A DNA stretch of 64,000 nucleotides, taken from positions 124,001-188,000 of the forward strand of contig NZ_FOVF01000006.1 in the NCBI RefSeq assembly GCF_900115085.1, written 5' to 3'. Positions 54,927 through 62,417 of the stretch are shown here, in pieces. Below the pieces are notes generated by a model. That model worked only from the letters and a program-made list of their open reading frames with translations, did no database searches and was not told the origin of the DNA. Both the position numbers and the translations under genes were made by a program. How positions within the stretch are numbered: the first letter of the stretch is position 1; every line of letters begins with the position of its first letter. This DNA comes from Dokdonella immobilis (GTDB taxonomy: Bacteria; Pseudomonadota; Gammaproteobacteria; Xanthomonadales; Rhodanobacteraceae).

Positions 54927-56075
54927 TCAGCCGCGCGCCGTCACGCGCTGCTGCGAGCGCGCGAGGCAAAGTATCAACGTAAACAGCAGCAGCACGGCCA
55001 CGGTGACATGTGCCAGGGCCACCCACAGCGGCAGGCCGAGCTTGACGTTGGCGATGCCGAGGCTGACCTGGACGAGCAGGCCGAGGCCGAGCGCGATGGC
55101 CGGCCCGCGCAAGCCGCGCCGGGCCAGCCGATGGGCGAGCCAGCCCAGGTAGCAGAATACGACCAGCGCGCCGATCCTGTGCGTCATCTGGATCGCGTTG
55201 CGCGCGGCAACATCGAGCACGCCGCCTTCGTAGTCGATGCCAATGCCGCGCCAGAGAATGAAACCCTCGTGGAAATCGGTAGCGGGCCACCATTGGCCCT
55301 GACAGGTCGGAAAATCGAGGCCGCAGGTCAAGGCGGCGTAGTTGGCGCTGGTCCAGCCGCCCAGTGCGATCTGCAGGCCGAGCAGGAACAACCCCACGCC
55401 GATGGCCCGACGAGTCGAGGTGGCGGCGTCAATCTCGGCACCGACACCGGCCAGGCGCAAGGCGACGTAGCTCATCAGCGAGAACGTGGTCAGGCCGCCG
55501 AGCAGATGACCCATGACCACAATCGGCTTGAGCAGCCAGGTCACCGTCCACATGCCGAGCATGGCCTGGAAGATCACCACCGACAGGATGACGACCGCGA
55601 CGCGCCATGGAGCCGGTCGATCCAGCCGCGCCGCCACGACCAGCGGCAAGGCCAGGGCCAGTGCCGAGCACGCGGCGGACAGTCCGTGCAGCCCCTTGAT
55701 GTAGCCGACCACGCCGATCGCCGCCGCGATCGCCGCAACGATCAACGCAGCGCGCATCGCCTTGCGCCGCCAGACTGCGCTCAGGGCAAGCACGAGGATC
55801 AGCACGCCGAGCGAGCCTGCGACCATGCGGTGGCCCTGTTCGCGCCAGGTCTTGTGGTTTTCGACCGGACGCTCGGGATAGGCCAGGTTGGCCGCGCTGA
55901 TTTCCTGTTCATGGCCGGGCCAGGTCGCCTTGCCGTAGCAGGTCGGCCAGTCCGGACAGGACAGGCCGGCGTGGGTCAGGCGTACGAAGGCGCCGAACAC
56001 GATCACGCAGAACGCCAGTGCGGCCGCGATCGCGGCCAGACGGGCCGGCCAGGACCACGACGAAATCCGGGCCAT
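54927..56075 (-). CDS. ctaA: Haem A synthase
   Basis: COX15/CtaA membrane enzyme that oxidises haem O to haem A. The 382 residues begin [20 protein letters not shown]. Conserved pieces are [35 protein letters not shown], a second cysteine pair in [16 protein letters not shown], and [11 protein letters not shown]; the His residues in H-R/K motifs bind haem. The ATG overlaps the stop of the preceding gene by one base (TGATG). Confidence 0.95.
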   Translation of the reverse strand: MARISSWSWPARLAAIAAALAFCVIVFGAFVRLTHAGLSCPDWPTCYGKATWPGHEQEISAANLAYPERPVENHKTWREQGHRMVAGSLGVLILVLALSAVWRRKAMRAALIVAAIAAAIGVVGYIKGLHGLSAACSALALALPLVVAARLDRPAPWRVAVVILSVVIFQAMLGMWTVTWLLKPIVVMGHLLGGLTTFSLMSYVALRLAGVGAEIDAATSTRRAIGVGLFLLGLQIALGGWTSANYAALTCGLDFPTCQGQWWPATDFHEGFILWRGIGIDYEGGVLDVAARNAIQMTHRIGALVVFCYLGWLAHRLARRGLRGPAIALGLGLLVQVSLGIANVKLGLPLWVALAHVTVAVLLLFTLILCLARSQQRVTARG

Positions 56076-56623
56076 CACTTGGTCACCTTGGCGAGGTCCT
56101 TGCGCAGTCCACTCGCATCGAACCCGTTCGCGTACCAGGTCAGGGCGATGCCGTCCGGCTTGACCAGCACCACCGCGACACCGTCCTCGACATCGGGCTT
56201 CCACTCGGCGAAGCGGTTTTCGACATCGCTGCCGACCTGCCAGACCTTGAGCAACTCATCGGCCCCGGGCCCGATCGGTGGCGTGCCGAGCAGCACCAGG
56301 CGAACCCGACGCGAGTTCTGGTTCAGCGAAATGCGCGCGCGATGGATCAGGTCGAGTTGGCGCGCGCACTGCTCGGCGCACTGGCGACCGGGAATCGCGA
56401 CCACGCTCCAGCGCCAGTCCGGATCGTGCCAGTCCAGGCGCGAACCATCAGCCAGGCTGACCACGGCGTCCTCGACCGAGCGCTGCGGAACGATGCCCTG
56501 GCCGTAGCTGCGCGCACCCGGAACCCAGCCGCTGTTCGCGAGCACTACCGCAAGCAGTACCGGGATCGCGAACAGCGAGGCGAGCAGGACCAGCTGCAGG
56601 CGTTTCTTGTTTCTCGTTTGCAT
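56075..56623 (-). CDS. Small membrane-anchored Sco-like protein of the oxidase cluster
   Basis: The 182 residues have one N-terminal membrane helix (about 10-29) and a periplasmic domain with CAEQC (Cys82, Cys86) in VAIPGRQCAEQCARQL, then RRVRLVLLGTPPIGPG and VVLVKPDGIALTWYANG. This resembles thioredoxin-fold Sco copper chaperones (CxxxC, and a late basic or His residue), but the conserved Sco His is not obvious. Overlaps of one base on both sides (surf1 and ctaA) tie it to oxidase assembly. A copper or thiol role for CuA is an inference. Confidence 0.72.
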   Translation of the reverse strand: MQTRNKKRLQLVLLASLFAIPVLLAVVLANSGWVPGARSYGQGIVPQRSVEDAVVSLADGSRLDWHDPDWRWSVVAIPGRQCAEQCARQLDLIHRARISLNQNSRRVRLVLLGTPPIGPGADELLKVWQVGSDVENRFAEWKPDVEDGVAVVLVKPDGIALTWYANGFDASGLRKDLAKVTK

Positions 56624-57372
56624 CAGTTCAATCCGGGTTTCTGGCGTCGCCAATGCAGCACGACGAAAATCACGAGCGAGGCGATGGCGAAACAGAACCA
56701 CTGGAACGCATAGCCTCGATGGCGCTCCGGCGGCATGATCTGCGGCGTCCATTCGCGCACGAAGGCCGACGCCGGATCCGGGTCGAGCAGCAATACCCGG
56801 TCATCCAGCTGCCGACCGGCATCCTGCGCGATCTCGGCCGGATCGATGTAGATCGTCAGCTTCGGCCAGCGGCTGGAATGCGGCAGGGCGTTGCCACCGA
56901 GACGCAGTCCCGAACCCGGAGCGGGTGCGTACAAGCCACTCAACTCGACTTCTCCATCCGGCAAGTCCGGCTGCGATTCCGATTCGGCGCGTGGCAGGAA
57001 CCCTCGATTGACCAGCAGCGCCTCGGCGCCGTCCTCCGGCATGAAGATGGCGAACGAAAAACGACCCTGGCGCCCATCGCGCACTTGGTCGTCCAGTACA
57101 TAGGTATGGGTCGTATCGAACCAACCGCGGACGCGCACGTGTGGATACAAACCGGCTGCGGCGTGTCGTCGCGCCTCGTCCAGCGTGACGGCTTGCTGCG
57201 CGGACGCGCCGGCGAATGCGGCCAGCAGCAATTCCTTGTCCGCTGCGCGTTGCAGCTGCCAGAACCCCAGGGTTGAAAAGGCCGCGCCACCCGCCACGGT
57301 CAGCAGGATCGCGAACCATGATGGCCTGACCCAGCGTCTAGCCACGACGGTCGGGACTATACTGGCCACCAT
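56623..57372 (-). CDS. SURF1-family cytochrome oxidase assembly protein
   Basis: SURF1 (Shy1) proteins help insert haem A into subunit I. The 249 residues have membrane helices near each end and the family motifs FSTLGFWQLQRAADKELLL, LLVNRGFLPR and the closing HRGYAFQWFCFA. The ATG at 57372 lies only 20 bases from the divergent DUF2909 ATG and upstream of a TATAGT on its own strand; a GTG at 57345 would fit transcription from that box better. The start is therefore uncertain. Confidence 0.9.
   Translation of the reverse strand: MVASIVPTVVARRWVRPSWFAILLTVAGGAAFSTLGFWQLQRAADKELLLAAFAGASAQQAVTLDEARRHAAAGLYPHVRVRGWFDTTHTYVLDDQVRDGRQGRFSFAIFMPEDGAEALLVNRGFLPRAESESQPDLPDGEVELSGLYAPAPGSGLRLGGNALPHSSRWPKLTIYIDPAEIAQDAGRQLDDRVLLLDPDPASAFVREWTPQIMPPERHRGYAFQWFCFAIASLVIFVVLHWRRQKPGLN
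57356..57363. promoter_or_regulatory. Overlapping divergent -10 boxes between surf1 and DUF2909
   Basis: ACTATACT reads TATACT on the plus strand (57358-57363), 29 bases before the DUF2909 ATG, and TATAGT on the minus strand (57361-57356) toward surf1. Both match the -10 consensus at five of six positions. No strong -35 was found for either direction. Confidence 0.45.
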
Positions 57373-57392
57373 CGCGAACGGACGAATCGAAC

Positions 57393-57596
57393 ATGACCAG
57401 CAAGATCCTGATCGTCGTATTCCTGATTGCCATTGTCTGGAATCTCGGCGCCGGCCTCTACTACATGATGACCGACAAGGGTGGCACCGATCGCACGGTC
57501 AAGGCCCTGACCCGACGCATCGGCATCTCGGTCCTGCTGATCGTGCTGATCATGATCGGCATGCTGACCGGCTACATCCAGCCGCACGGCCTTTAG
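57393..57596 (+). CDS. DUF2909 twin-transmembrane protein
   Basis: A 67-residue protein with two membrane helices (about 4-25 and 46-62) joined by a short loop KGGTDRTVKALTRRIG. This small family is regularly found in cytochrome c oxidase clusters of Proteobacteria between cox3 and surf1, here reading opposite to its neighbours. Its molecular role is not known to me. GGACGA lies about six bases before the ATG. Confidence 0.85.
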   Translation: MTSKILIVVFLIAIVWNLGAGLYYMMTDKGGTDRTVKALTRRIGISVLLIVLIMIGMLTGYIQPHGL

Positions 57597-57600
57597 GCGA

Positions 57601-57700
57601 CGGGATTCGGGATTCGGGATTTGGGATTCGCAAAAGCCAAAGACGGCATATCGCGAAAATCCCGCTCTTACGAATCTCGAATCTCCAATCCCCAATCCCG
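57601..57700. repeat. Long inverted repeat of GGATTCG heptamers between DUF2909 and ctaE
   Basis: The 30-base arm 57601-57630 (tandem GGATTCG-like units) pairs with 57671-57700 at 25 of 30 positions; the loop is 40 bases. It fills the whole gap between two convergent genes, four bases from each stop. It should form a long hairpin in either transcript and could serve as a two-way terminator. The repeat unit matches the other G-rich heptamer loci in the window. Confidence 0.8.
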
Positions 57701-57704
57701 GCTC

Positions 57705-58577
57705 TCAGAGCACGTAAACAAAAACGAACAAGCCGAGCCAGACCACGTCGACGAAGTGCCAGTACCAGGCGACCGCTTCGAAACCGAAGTGGTTGTCCTT
57801 GGTGAAGTGGCCCTTGGCGCAACGGAACCAGATCACGGTCAGCATGATCGCGCCGAGGGTGACATGCAGGCCGTGGAAGCCGGTCAGCATGAAGAAGGTC
57901 GACCCGTAGACGCCGCTGTGCAGGGTCAGGTTCAGATGCGTATAGGCCTCCATGTACTCGGTGGCCTGGAAGTACAGGAAGGCAGCGCCGAGCGCGACCG
58001 TGGCGCCCAGCCAGACCAGCAGGGCGCGACGATAACCGGCGCGCAGTGCGTGATGGGCGAACGTGATGGTGACGCCCGAGCTGAGCAGCAGCAGGGTATT
58101 GACCAGCGGCAGGTGCCAGGCCGGGATCGTCTCGAAGTTGCCGCCGATATTGCCGGGACCATTGGTCGGCCAGGTCGGCGTGTAGCCCTGCCAGAGGAAG
58201 TAGTTGGTCAATCCACCGTGTCCTTCGCCACCGATCCACGGCACCGAATACATGCGGGCGTAGAACAGCGCGCCGAAGAACGCCGCGAAGAACATGATCT
58301 CGGAAAAGATGAACCACATCATGCCCATGCGGAAGGACACGTCGACCTGGTTGTTGTAGGTGCCGGCGACCGACTCGCGGATCACCGTACCGAACCAGCC
58401 GAACATCATGAAGATGATGATGGCGAGACCGAGGAACATCAGCGGCGTCGAGGTGATGCCACTGCCCCCGTTGAACAGGTTGGCCGCACCAATGACCGTG
58501 CTGAACAGGCCGATGGAGCCGATGATCGGCCAGTGGCTGCCGTGTGGAACGTAGTAAGCACCTTGTGTATGCGCCAT
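57705..58577 (-). CDS. ctaE: Cytochrome c oxidase subunit III
   Basis: Seven-helix structural subunit of the aa3 oxidase. The 290 residues start MAHTQGAYYVPHGSHWPIIG and show FRMGMMWFIFSEIMFFAAFF, TFAHHALRAGYRRALL, FQATEYMEAY, STFFMLTGFHGLHV and a C-terminal WYWHFVDVVWLGLFVFVYVL. All are standard for COX3. It follows ctaG by 29 bases. Confidence 0.96.
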   Translation of the reverse strand: MAHTQGAYYVPHGSHWPIIGSIGLFSTVIGAANLFNGGSGITSTPLMFLGLAIIIFMMFGWFGTVIRESVAGTYNNQVDVSFRMGMMWFIFSEIMFFAAFFGALFYARMYSVPWIGGEGHGGLTNYFLWQGYTPTWPTNGPGNIGGNFETIPAWHLPLVNTLLLLSSGVTITFAHHALRAGYRRALLVWLGATVALGAAFLYFQATEYMEAYTHLNLTLHSGVYGSTFFMLTGFHGLHVTLGAIMLTVIWFRCAKGHFTKDNHFGFEAVAWYWHFVDVVWLGLFVFVYVL

Positions 58578-58606
58578 GATCTTGGAACCCCGGACTCAAG
58601 GATGGG

Positions 58607-59233
58607 TCAGTTCTTCGCGACGCCGTTGGCTGACCCGGACACGAGCCCGAGGCGGCCGGTGGCCAGTTCATTCGCGTAGAAGGTATAGGACAACGTCAGC
58701 GTCTTCACGCCGGCGGGCAGCTGCGGATCGACGACGAAACGCACCGGCATGCGCCGCGATTCGCCGGCTTCCAGCGTCTGTTCGGTGAAGCAGAAGCATT
58801 CGGTCTTGTTGAAATAGGGCGAGGCCTCGCTCGGCGCCACGCTCGGCACAGCATTGCCGACGATCGCCGCACCCGACTCATTGGTCGCATCGAACCAGAC
58901 CTCGGTCAGCGCGCCGGGATGCACTTCGATGCGGGCCTTCTCGGCACTGAACGCCCACGGCAGCTTGCTGTTGACACTGGCCACGAATTCGACCGCGATC
59001 GTACGTGACTCGTCGACCTTCATCATCGCCACCGTGGCCGCATCCGCCGCCTCGCCCGACAGCTTGATGCCGAGCACGTGCTCGCAGGCGATCCGGTAGA
59101 TCGGAACCATCGCAAACCCGAACAGGAACGACGCGCCAACGACGAACAATGCCGTCTTCGCGATACCGCGCGCGTCATGCTTCACGCGCGCCGCGCGCGG
59201 AGTGGATTCGTGCTGGCCGGAATCGCTCTTCAT
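58607..59233 (-). CDS. ctaG: Cytochrome c oxidase copper-assembly protein CtaG (Cox11)
   Basis: Membrane-anchored copper chaperone that delivers CuB to subunit I. The 208 residues hold one helix (about 25-45, ending MVPIYRIACEHVLGI) and a periplasmic Ig-like domain with the copper motif CFCF in FNKTECFCFTEQTLEAGE and RRMPVRFVVDPQL. Typical length. It lies between ctaD and ctaE, the common order. Confidence 0.96.
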   Translation of the reverse strand: MKSDSGQHESTPRAARVKHDARGIAKTALFVVGASFLFGFAMVPIYRIACEHVLGIKLSGEAADAATVAMMKVDESRTIAVEFVASVNSKLPWAFSAEKARIEVHPGALTEVWFDATNESGAAIVGNAVPSVAPSEASPYFNKTECFCFTEQTLEAGESRRMPVRFVVDPQLPAGVKTLTLSYTFYANELATGRLGLVSGSANGVAKN

Positions 59234-59310
59234 CTAAACCGCAAAACCCAAAGAAATAGTTGCTTCACTTGAAGAGTGCGGCCATGGATGGCTGCTTCTT
59301 CTCTCCGCTC

Positions 59311-59330
59311 TGCGTTCAAGGATGAACGCA
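59311..59330 (-). other. Hairpin between ctaD and ctaG
   Basis: TGCGTTC-ATCCTT-GAACGCA (minus strand) is a perfect seven-base stem, 25 bases after the ctaD stop in a 122-base gap. No T-run follows, so it is not a standard terminator; it may protect the 3' end of the ctaC-ctaD message. A six-residue ORF (MAALFK, 59285-59265) lies just after it and is probably chance. Confidence 0.45.
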
Positions 59331-59355
59331 AGAAACAAACAAGCCAAACAAAGCC

Positions 59356-60978
59356 TCAATGCGTAACATCACCATGAGCAAGCATGGAATCATCGATCAC
59401 CGGCGGCTCGCTGAAAGTGTGATGCGGCGCCGGCGACGGCACCGTCCATTCGAGGCCGCGCGCGCCCTCCCAGACCCGCGTGGTTGCACGGTTCTTCGAG
59501 AAGAAGACGGCATGCACGATGACGCCGACGAACAGCAACTGGCTCGCACCGAACCAGAAGCCACCGATCGAGCTGATCATGTTGAAGTCGGCGAAGGCGA
59601 CGTTGTAGTCGGGAATGCGGCGCGGCATGCCGGCCAGGCCCAGGAAGTGCTGCGGGAAGAACAGCACGTTGACCGAGATCACGCTCATCCAGAAGTGGAT
59701 CTTGCCCCAGCGCTCGCTGTACATGTTGCCGCACCACTTCGGCAGCCAGTAGTAGACCGAAGCCATGATCGCGAAGATCGCACCCGTCACGAGCACGTAG
59801 TGGAAGTGGGCGACGACGAAGTAGGTGTCGTGGTACTGGAAGTCGGCTGGCACGATCGCCAGCATGAGGCCCGAAAAGCCGCCGATCGTGAACAGGATGA
59901 CGAATGCGATCGCGAACAGCATCGGCGTCTCGAAGGTCATCGAGCCTTCCCACATCGTGGTGACCCAGTTGAACACCTTCACCCCGGTCGGGATCGCGAT
60001 CAGCATCGTCGCGTACATGAAGTACAGCTCGCCGCCGAGCGGCATGCCGACCGTGAACATGTGGTGGGCCCAGACGATGAACGAGAGGAAGGCGATCGAG
60101 GCGACCGCATAGATCATCGCCTGGTAGCCGAACAGCGGCTTGCGCGCGAAGGTCGGGATGATCTCGCTGACGATGCCGAAGGCCGGCAGGATCATGATGT
60201 AGACCTCGGGATGCCCGAAGAACCAGAAGATGTGCTGGAACATGACCGGGTCGCCGCCGCCGGCGGCATTGAAGAAACTGGTGCCGAAGAACTTGTCGGT
60301 CAGCAGCATGGTCACCGCGCCGGCCAGCACCGGCATCACCGCGATCAGCAGGAACGCCGTGATCAGCCACGTCCAGGTGAAGATCGGCATCTTCAGCAGG
60401 TCCATGCCCGGCGCGCGCATGTTGAGGATGGTGGCGATGATGTTGATCGCACCCATGATGGAGCTGATGCCCATCATGTGGATGGCGAAGATGACGAAGG
60501 CGACGCTGTTGCCGCCCTGCAGTGACAGCGGCGGATACAGGGTCCAGCCGCCCTGTGGGCCGGCGCCCGGCATGAACAGGGTCGACAGCAGCAGGGTGAA
60601 GGCGAACGGCAGGATCCAGAACGACCAGTTGTTCATGCGCGGCAGGGCCATGTCCGGCGCGCCGATCTGCAGCGGGATCATCCAGTTGCCGAGGCCGACG
60701 AAGGCCGGCATGACCGCACCGAAGATCATGACCAGGGCGTGGATCGTGGTCATCTCGTTGAAGAATTCGGGCTGGACCAGCTGCAGGCCTGGCTGGAACA
60801 GTTCGGCGCGGATGATCATCGCCATCGAACCGCCGACGAAGAACATGGTCAGCGCGAACACCAGATACAGGGTACCGATGTCCTTGTGGTTGGTGGTGAA
60901 CAGCCAGCGATGCAGGAAACCTTCCGGCTTGTGATCGTGGGCGTCGTGATGGGTGTCGTGGACGGCAGCGTGGGCCAT
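59356..60978 (-). CDS. ctaD: Cytochrome c oxidase subunit I (aa3 type)
   Basis: Catalytic subunit carrying haem a and the haem a3-CuB centre. The 540 residues have 12 helices and all ligands: TTNHKDIGTLYLVF, His80 in MTTIHALVMIFGAVMP, FGHPEVYIMILPAFGIVSEI with the CuB His-Tyr pair, WAHHMFTVGM, and DTYFVVAHFHYVL. The glutamate/aspartate D-channel pattern and length are those of an A-type oxidase. The N-terminus is His-rich (HDTHHDAHDHK). Confidence 0.97.
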   Translation of the reverse strand: MAHAAVHDTHHDAHDHKPEGFLHRWLFTTNHKDIGTLYLVFALTMFFVGGSMAMIIRAELFQPGLQLVQPEFFNEMTTIHALVMIFGAVMPAFVGLGNWMIPLQIGAPDMALPRMNNWSFWILPFAFTLLLSTLFMPGAGPQGGWTLYPPLSLQGGNSVAFVIFAIHMMGISSIMGAINIIATILNMRAPGMDLLKMPIFTWTWLITAFLLIAVMPVLAGAVTMLLTDKFFGTSFFNAAGGGDPVMFQHIFWFFGHPEVYIMILPAFGIVSEIIPTFARKPLFGYQAMIYAVASIAFLSFIVWAHHMFTVGMPLGGELYFMYATMLIAIPTGVKVFNWVTTMWEGSMTFETPMLFAIAFVILFTIGGFSGLMLAIVPADFQYHDTYFVVAHFHYVLVTGAIFAIMASVYYWLPKWCGNMYSERWGKIHFWMSVISVNVLFFPQHFLGLAGMPRRIPDYNVAFADFNMISSIGGFWFGASQLLFVGVIVHAVFFSKNRATTRVWEGARGLEWTVPSPAPHHTFSEPPVIDDSMLAHGDVTH

Positions 60979-61008
60979 GGCCTCTACCTCGAGAATTCTG
61001 TTGCGAAA

Positions 61009-61917
61009 TCAGCCCTGCGGGGCTGTCGTCGGAGCAAGTGTGATGGCGGTGGCTTCGACCGCCGGCGCCGGGGCCTGGTCGGTCATCCACTGCTCGAATT
61101 CAGCCTTCGGCAGCACCTTGACCACGATCGGCATGAAGCCGTGGTCACGGCCGCAGAGTTCGGCGCATTGGCCGCGATAGACGCCGGGCTGGTCGACCTG
61201 GGTCCAGGCCGAGTTGATGATGCCGGGGATCGCGTCCTGCTTCCAGCCGAGCGAGGGGACCCACCAGGCGTGGATGACGTCGTCGGCGGTGACCACGAAG
61301 CGGACCTTGACCCCGGCTGGCAGCACCAGCGGCTTGTCCACATCGAGCAGATACGTGGAAACGCCATCGACCTTGATCGCCGCCGGATCGAGGCCGGAAT
61401 CGAGCTGGCGCGTGCGGTTCGACTGCGTTTCGAGGCTCGAGACGAAATTGATGCCGGGCTGCTTGCCGAAGTAGTCGACGTACTCGTAGCGCCACTTCCA
61501 CTGGTAGCCGGTGACCTTGATGGTCATCTCAGAATCGGAGGTGTCGGCCATGCGCAGCAGCAACGCGGTCGCCGGCCAGGCGCTGCCGATCAGGATCAGG
61601 ATCGGAATGATCGTCCAGGCCGCCTCGAGCTTGGTGCTGTGGCTCCAGGTCGCGGCGACCGCGCCCCTGGACTTGCGGAAGCGGAACATGGCCACGAACA
61701 TCACGCCGAAGACGACCACGCCGATGACCACGCAGATCCAGAACATGATCATGTGGATGTCGTGGACCTGGGCCGAGGTTTCGGTCGCCCCGCGGGTCAT
61801 GTTGAGCTGCCACGGCTGCGGGTTGGCGCTGGCCGCGGTACTCGCGAGCATGCCGAGGATGATCAGAGCCGGCGCAGCCAGCGCACGGCGCATTCGCGAG
61901 ATCCCAACTGACATCAT
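61009..61917 (-). CDS. ctaC: Cytochrome c oxidase subunit II
   Basis: Membrane subunit that receives electrons from cytochrome c at the CuA centre. From the ATG of MMSVGISRMRRA (61917, AAGG eight bases before) it has 302 residues: a signal-like helix, two membrane helices (about 55-77 and 98-120), and the CuA site with His216, Cys251, Cys255, His259 and Met262 (QCAELCGRDHGFMP). No cytochrome c domain is fused. An ATG at 61923 is an alternative. It is first of the oxidase operon. Confidence 0.95.
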   Translation of the reverse strand: MMSVGISRMRRALAAPALIILGMLASTAASANPQPWQLNMTRGATETSAQVHDIHMIMFWICVVIGVVVFGVMFVAMFRFRKSRGAVAATWSHSTKLEAAWTIIPILILIGSAWPATALLLRMADTSDSEMTIKVTGYQWKWRYEYVDYFGKQPGINFVSSLETQSNRTRQLDSGLDPAAIKVDGVSTYLLDVDKPLVLPAGVKVRFVVTADDVIHAWWVPSLGWKQDAIPGIINSAWTQVDQPGVYRGQCAELCGRDHGFMPIVVKVLPKAEFEQWMTDQAPAPAVEATAITLAPTTAPQG

Positions 61918-62059
61918 TGCCATCACCTTGAATACGTAAGTCACTTGAACCGAATGCCGGCCACCTTGGCGGCCGATACGGAAATCCGGGCCCTGGATCC
62001 GGCCACAAACCGGGCCGGACGCGCATCGTCCGTGAAAACGATATGCAGGGAACCTCGGA

Positions 62060-62089
62060 ATGATAGTGGAGTGGGCGCGGGAGCGGCAA
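62060..62089 (-). promoter_or_regulatory. Candidate promoter of the ctaC operon
   Basis: TTGCCG (62089-62084) is followed after 18 bases by TATCAT (62065-62060), matching the sigma-70 consensus at four and five of six positions. Transcription would start near 62053, about 136 bases before the ctaC ATG. Confidence 0.45.
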
Positions 62090-62155
62090 GGAAAAAGCCC
62101 GGCACGGGCGCTTTCGGCGCGCGTCAATAGGTCGCATCCGTGCAAGTGCGGGTGC

Positions 62156-62184
62156 TTGGCCGCCGCCGCCGTGCTCTTTACACT
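62156..62184 (+). promoter_or_regulatory. Candidate promoter of putA
   Basis: TTGGCC (62156-62161) and TACACT (62179-62184) are separated by exactly 17 bases, each matching four of six consensus positions. The predicted leader before the putA GTG is about 227 bases. Confidence 0.4.
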
Positions 62185-62417
62185 AGCGGGCCGCGGGAGC
62201 CGGGCCGGAACAGTCCGGCGCAGGTTCCGGGGCATCCGGATTCCCAGCCAAGGGGCGCCGGAAGATCAGCAACGATGCACCGCACCACCAGACGGTCCAG
62301 AACCCGATCAGCCAGCCAGGGCGCGATGATGACAGCGAACCGACATCCTCGCGGCCCGGGCAACCCGCAGCGACGCGTGCCGTCGCCCCTGCGCCAACCT
62401 CCGAGAGCCCACACATC

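Larger units (their letters stand above)
61918..62417. promoter_or_regulatory. 500-base divergent region between ctaC and putA
   Basis: I find no convincing gene here; several open frames on both strands lack ribosome sites and homology. It holds the two candidate promoters listed separately and would give untranslated leaders of about 136 bases for ctaC and about 227 for putA. The putA leader is long enough to carry RNA-based or protein-based control, but I see no known riboswitch. Confidence 0.5.

Noticed and set aside
54864-56507. Plus-strand ORF of 547 residues opposite ctaA and the Sco-like gene
   Set aside because: Antisense to well-recognised genes and of shadow-like composition.
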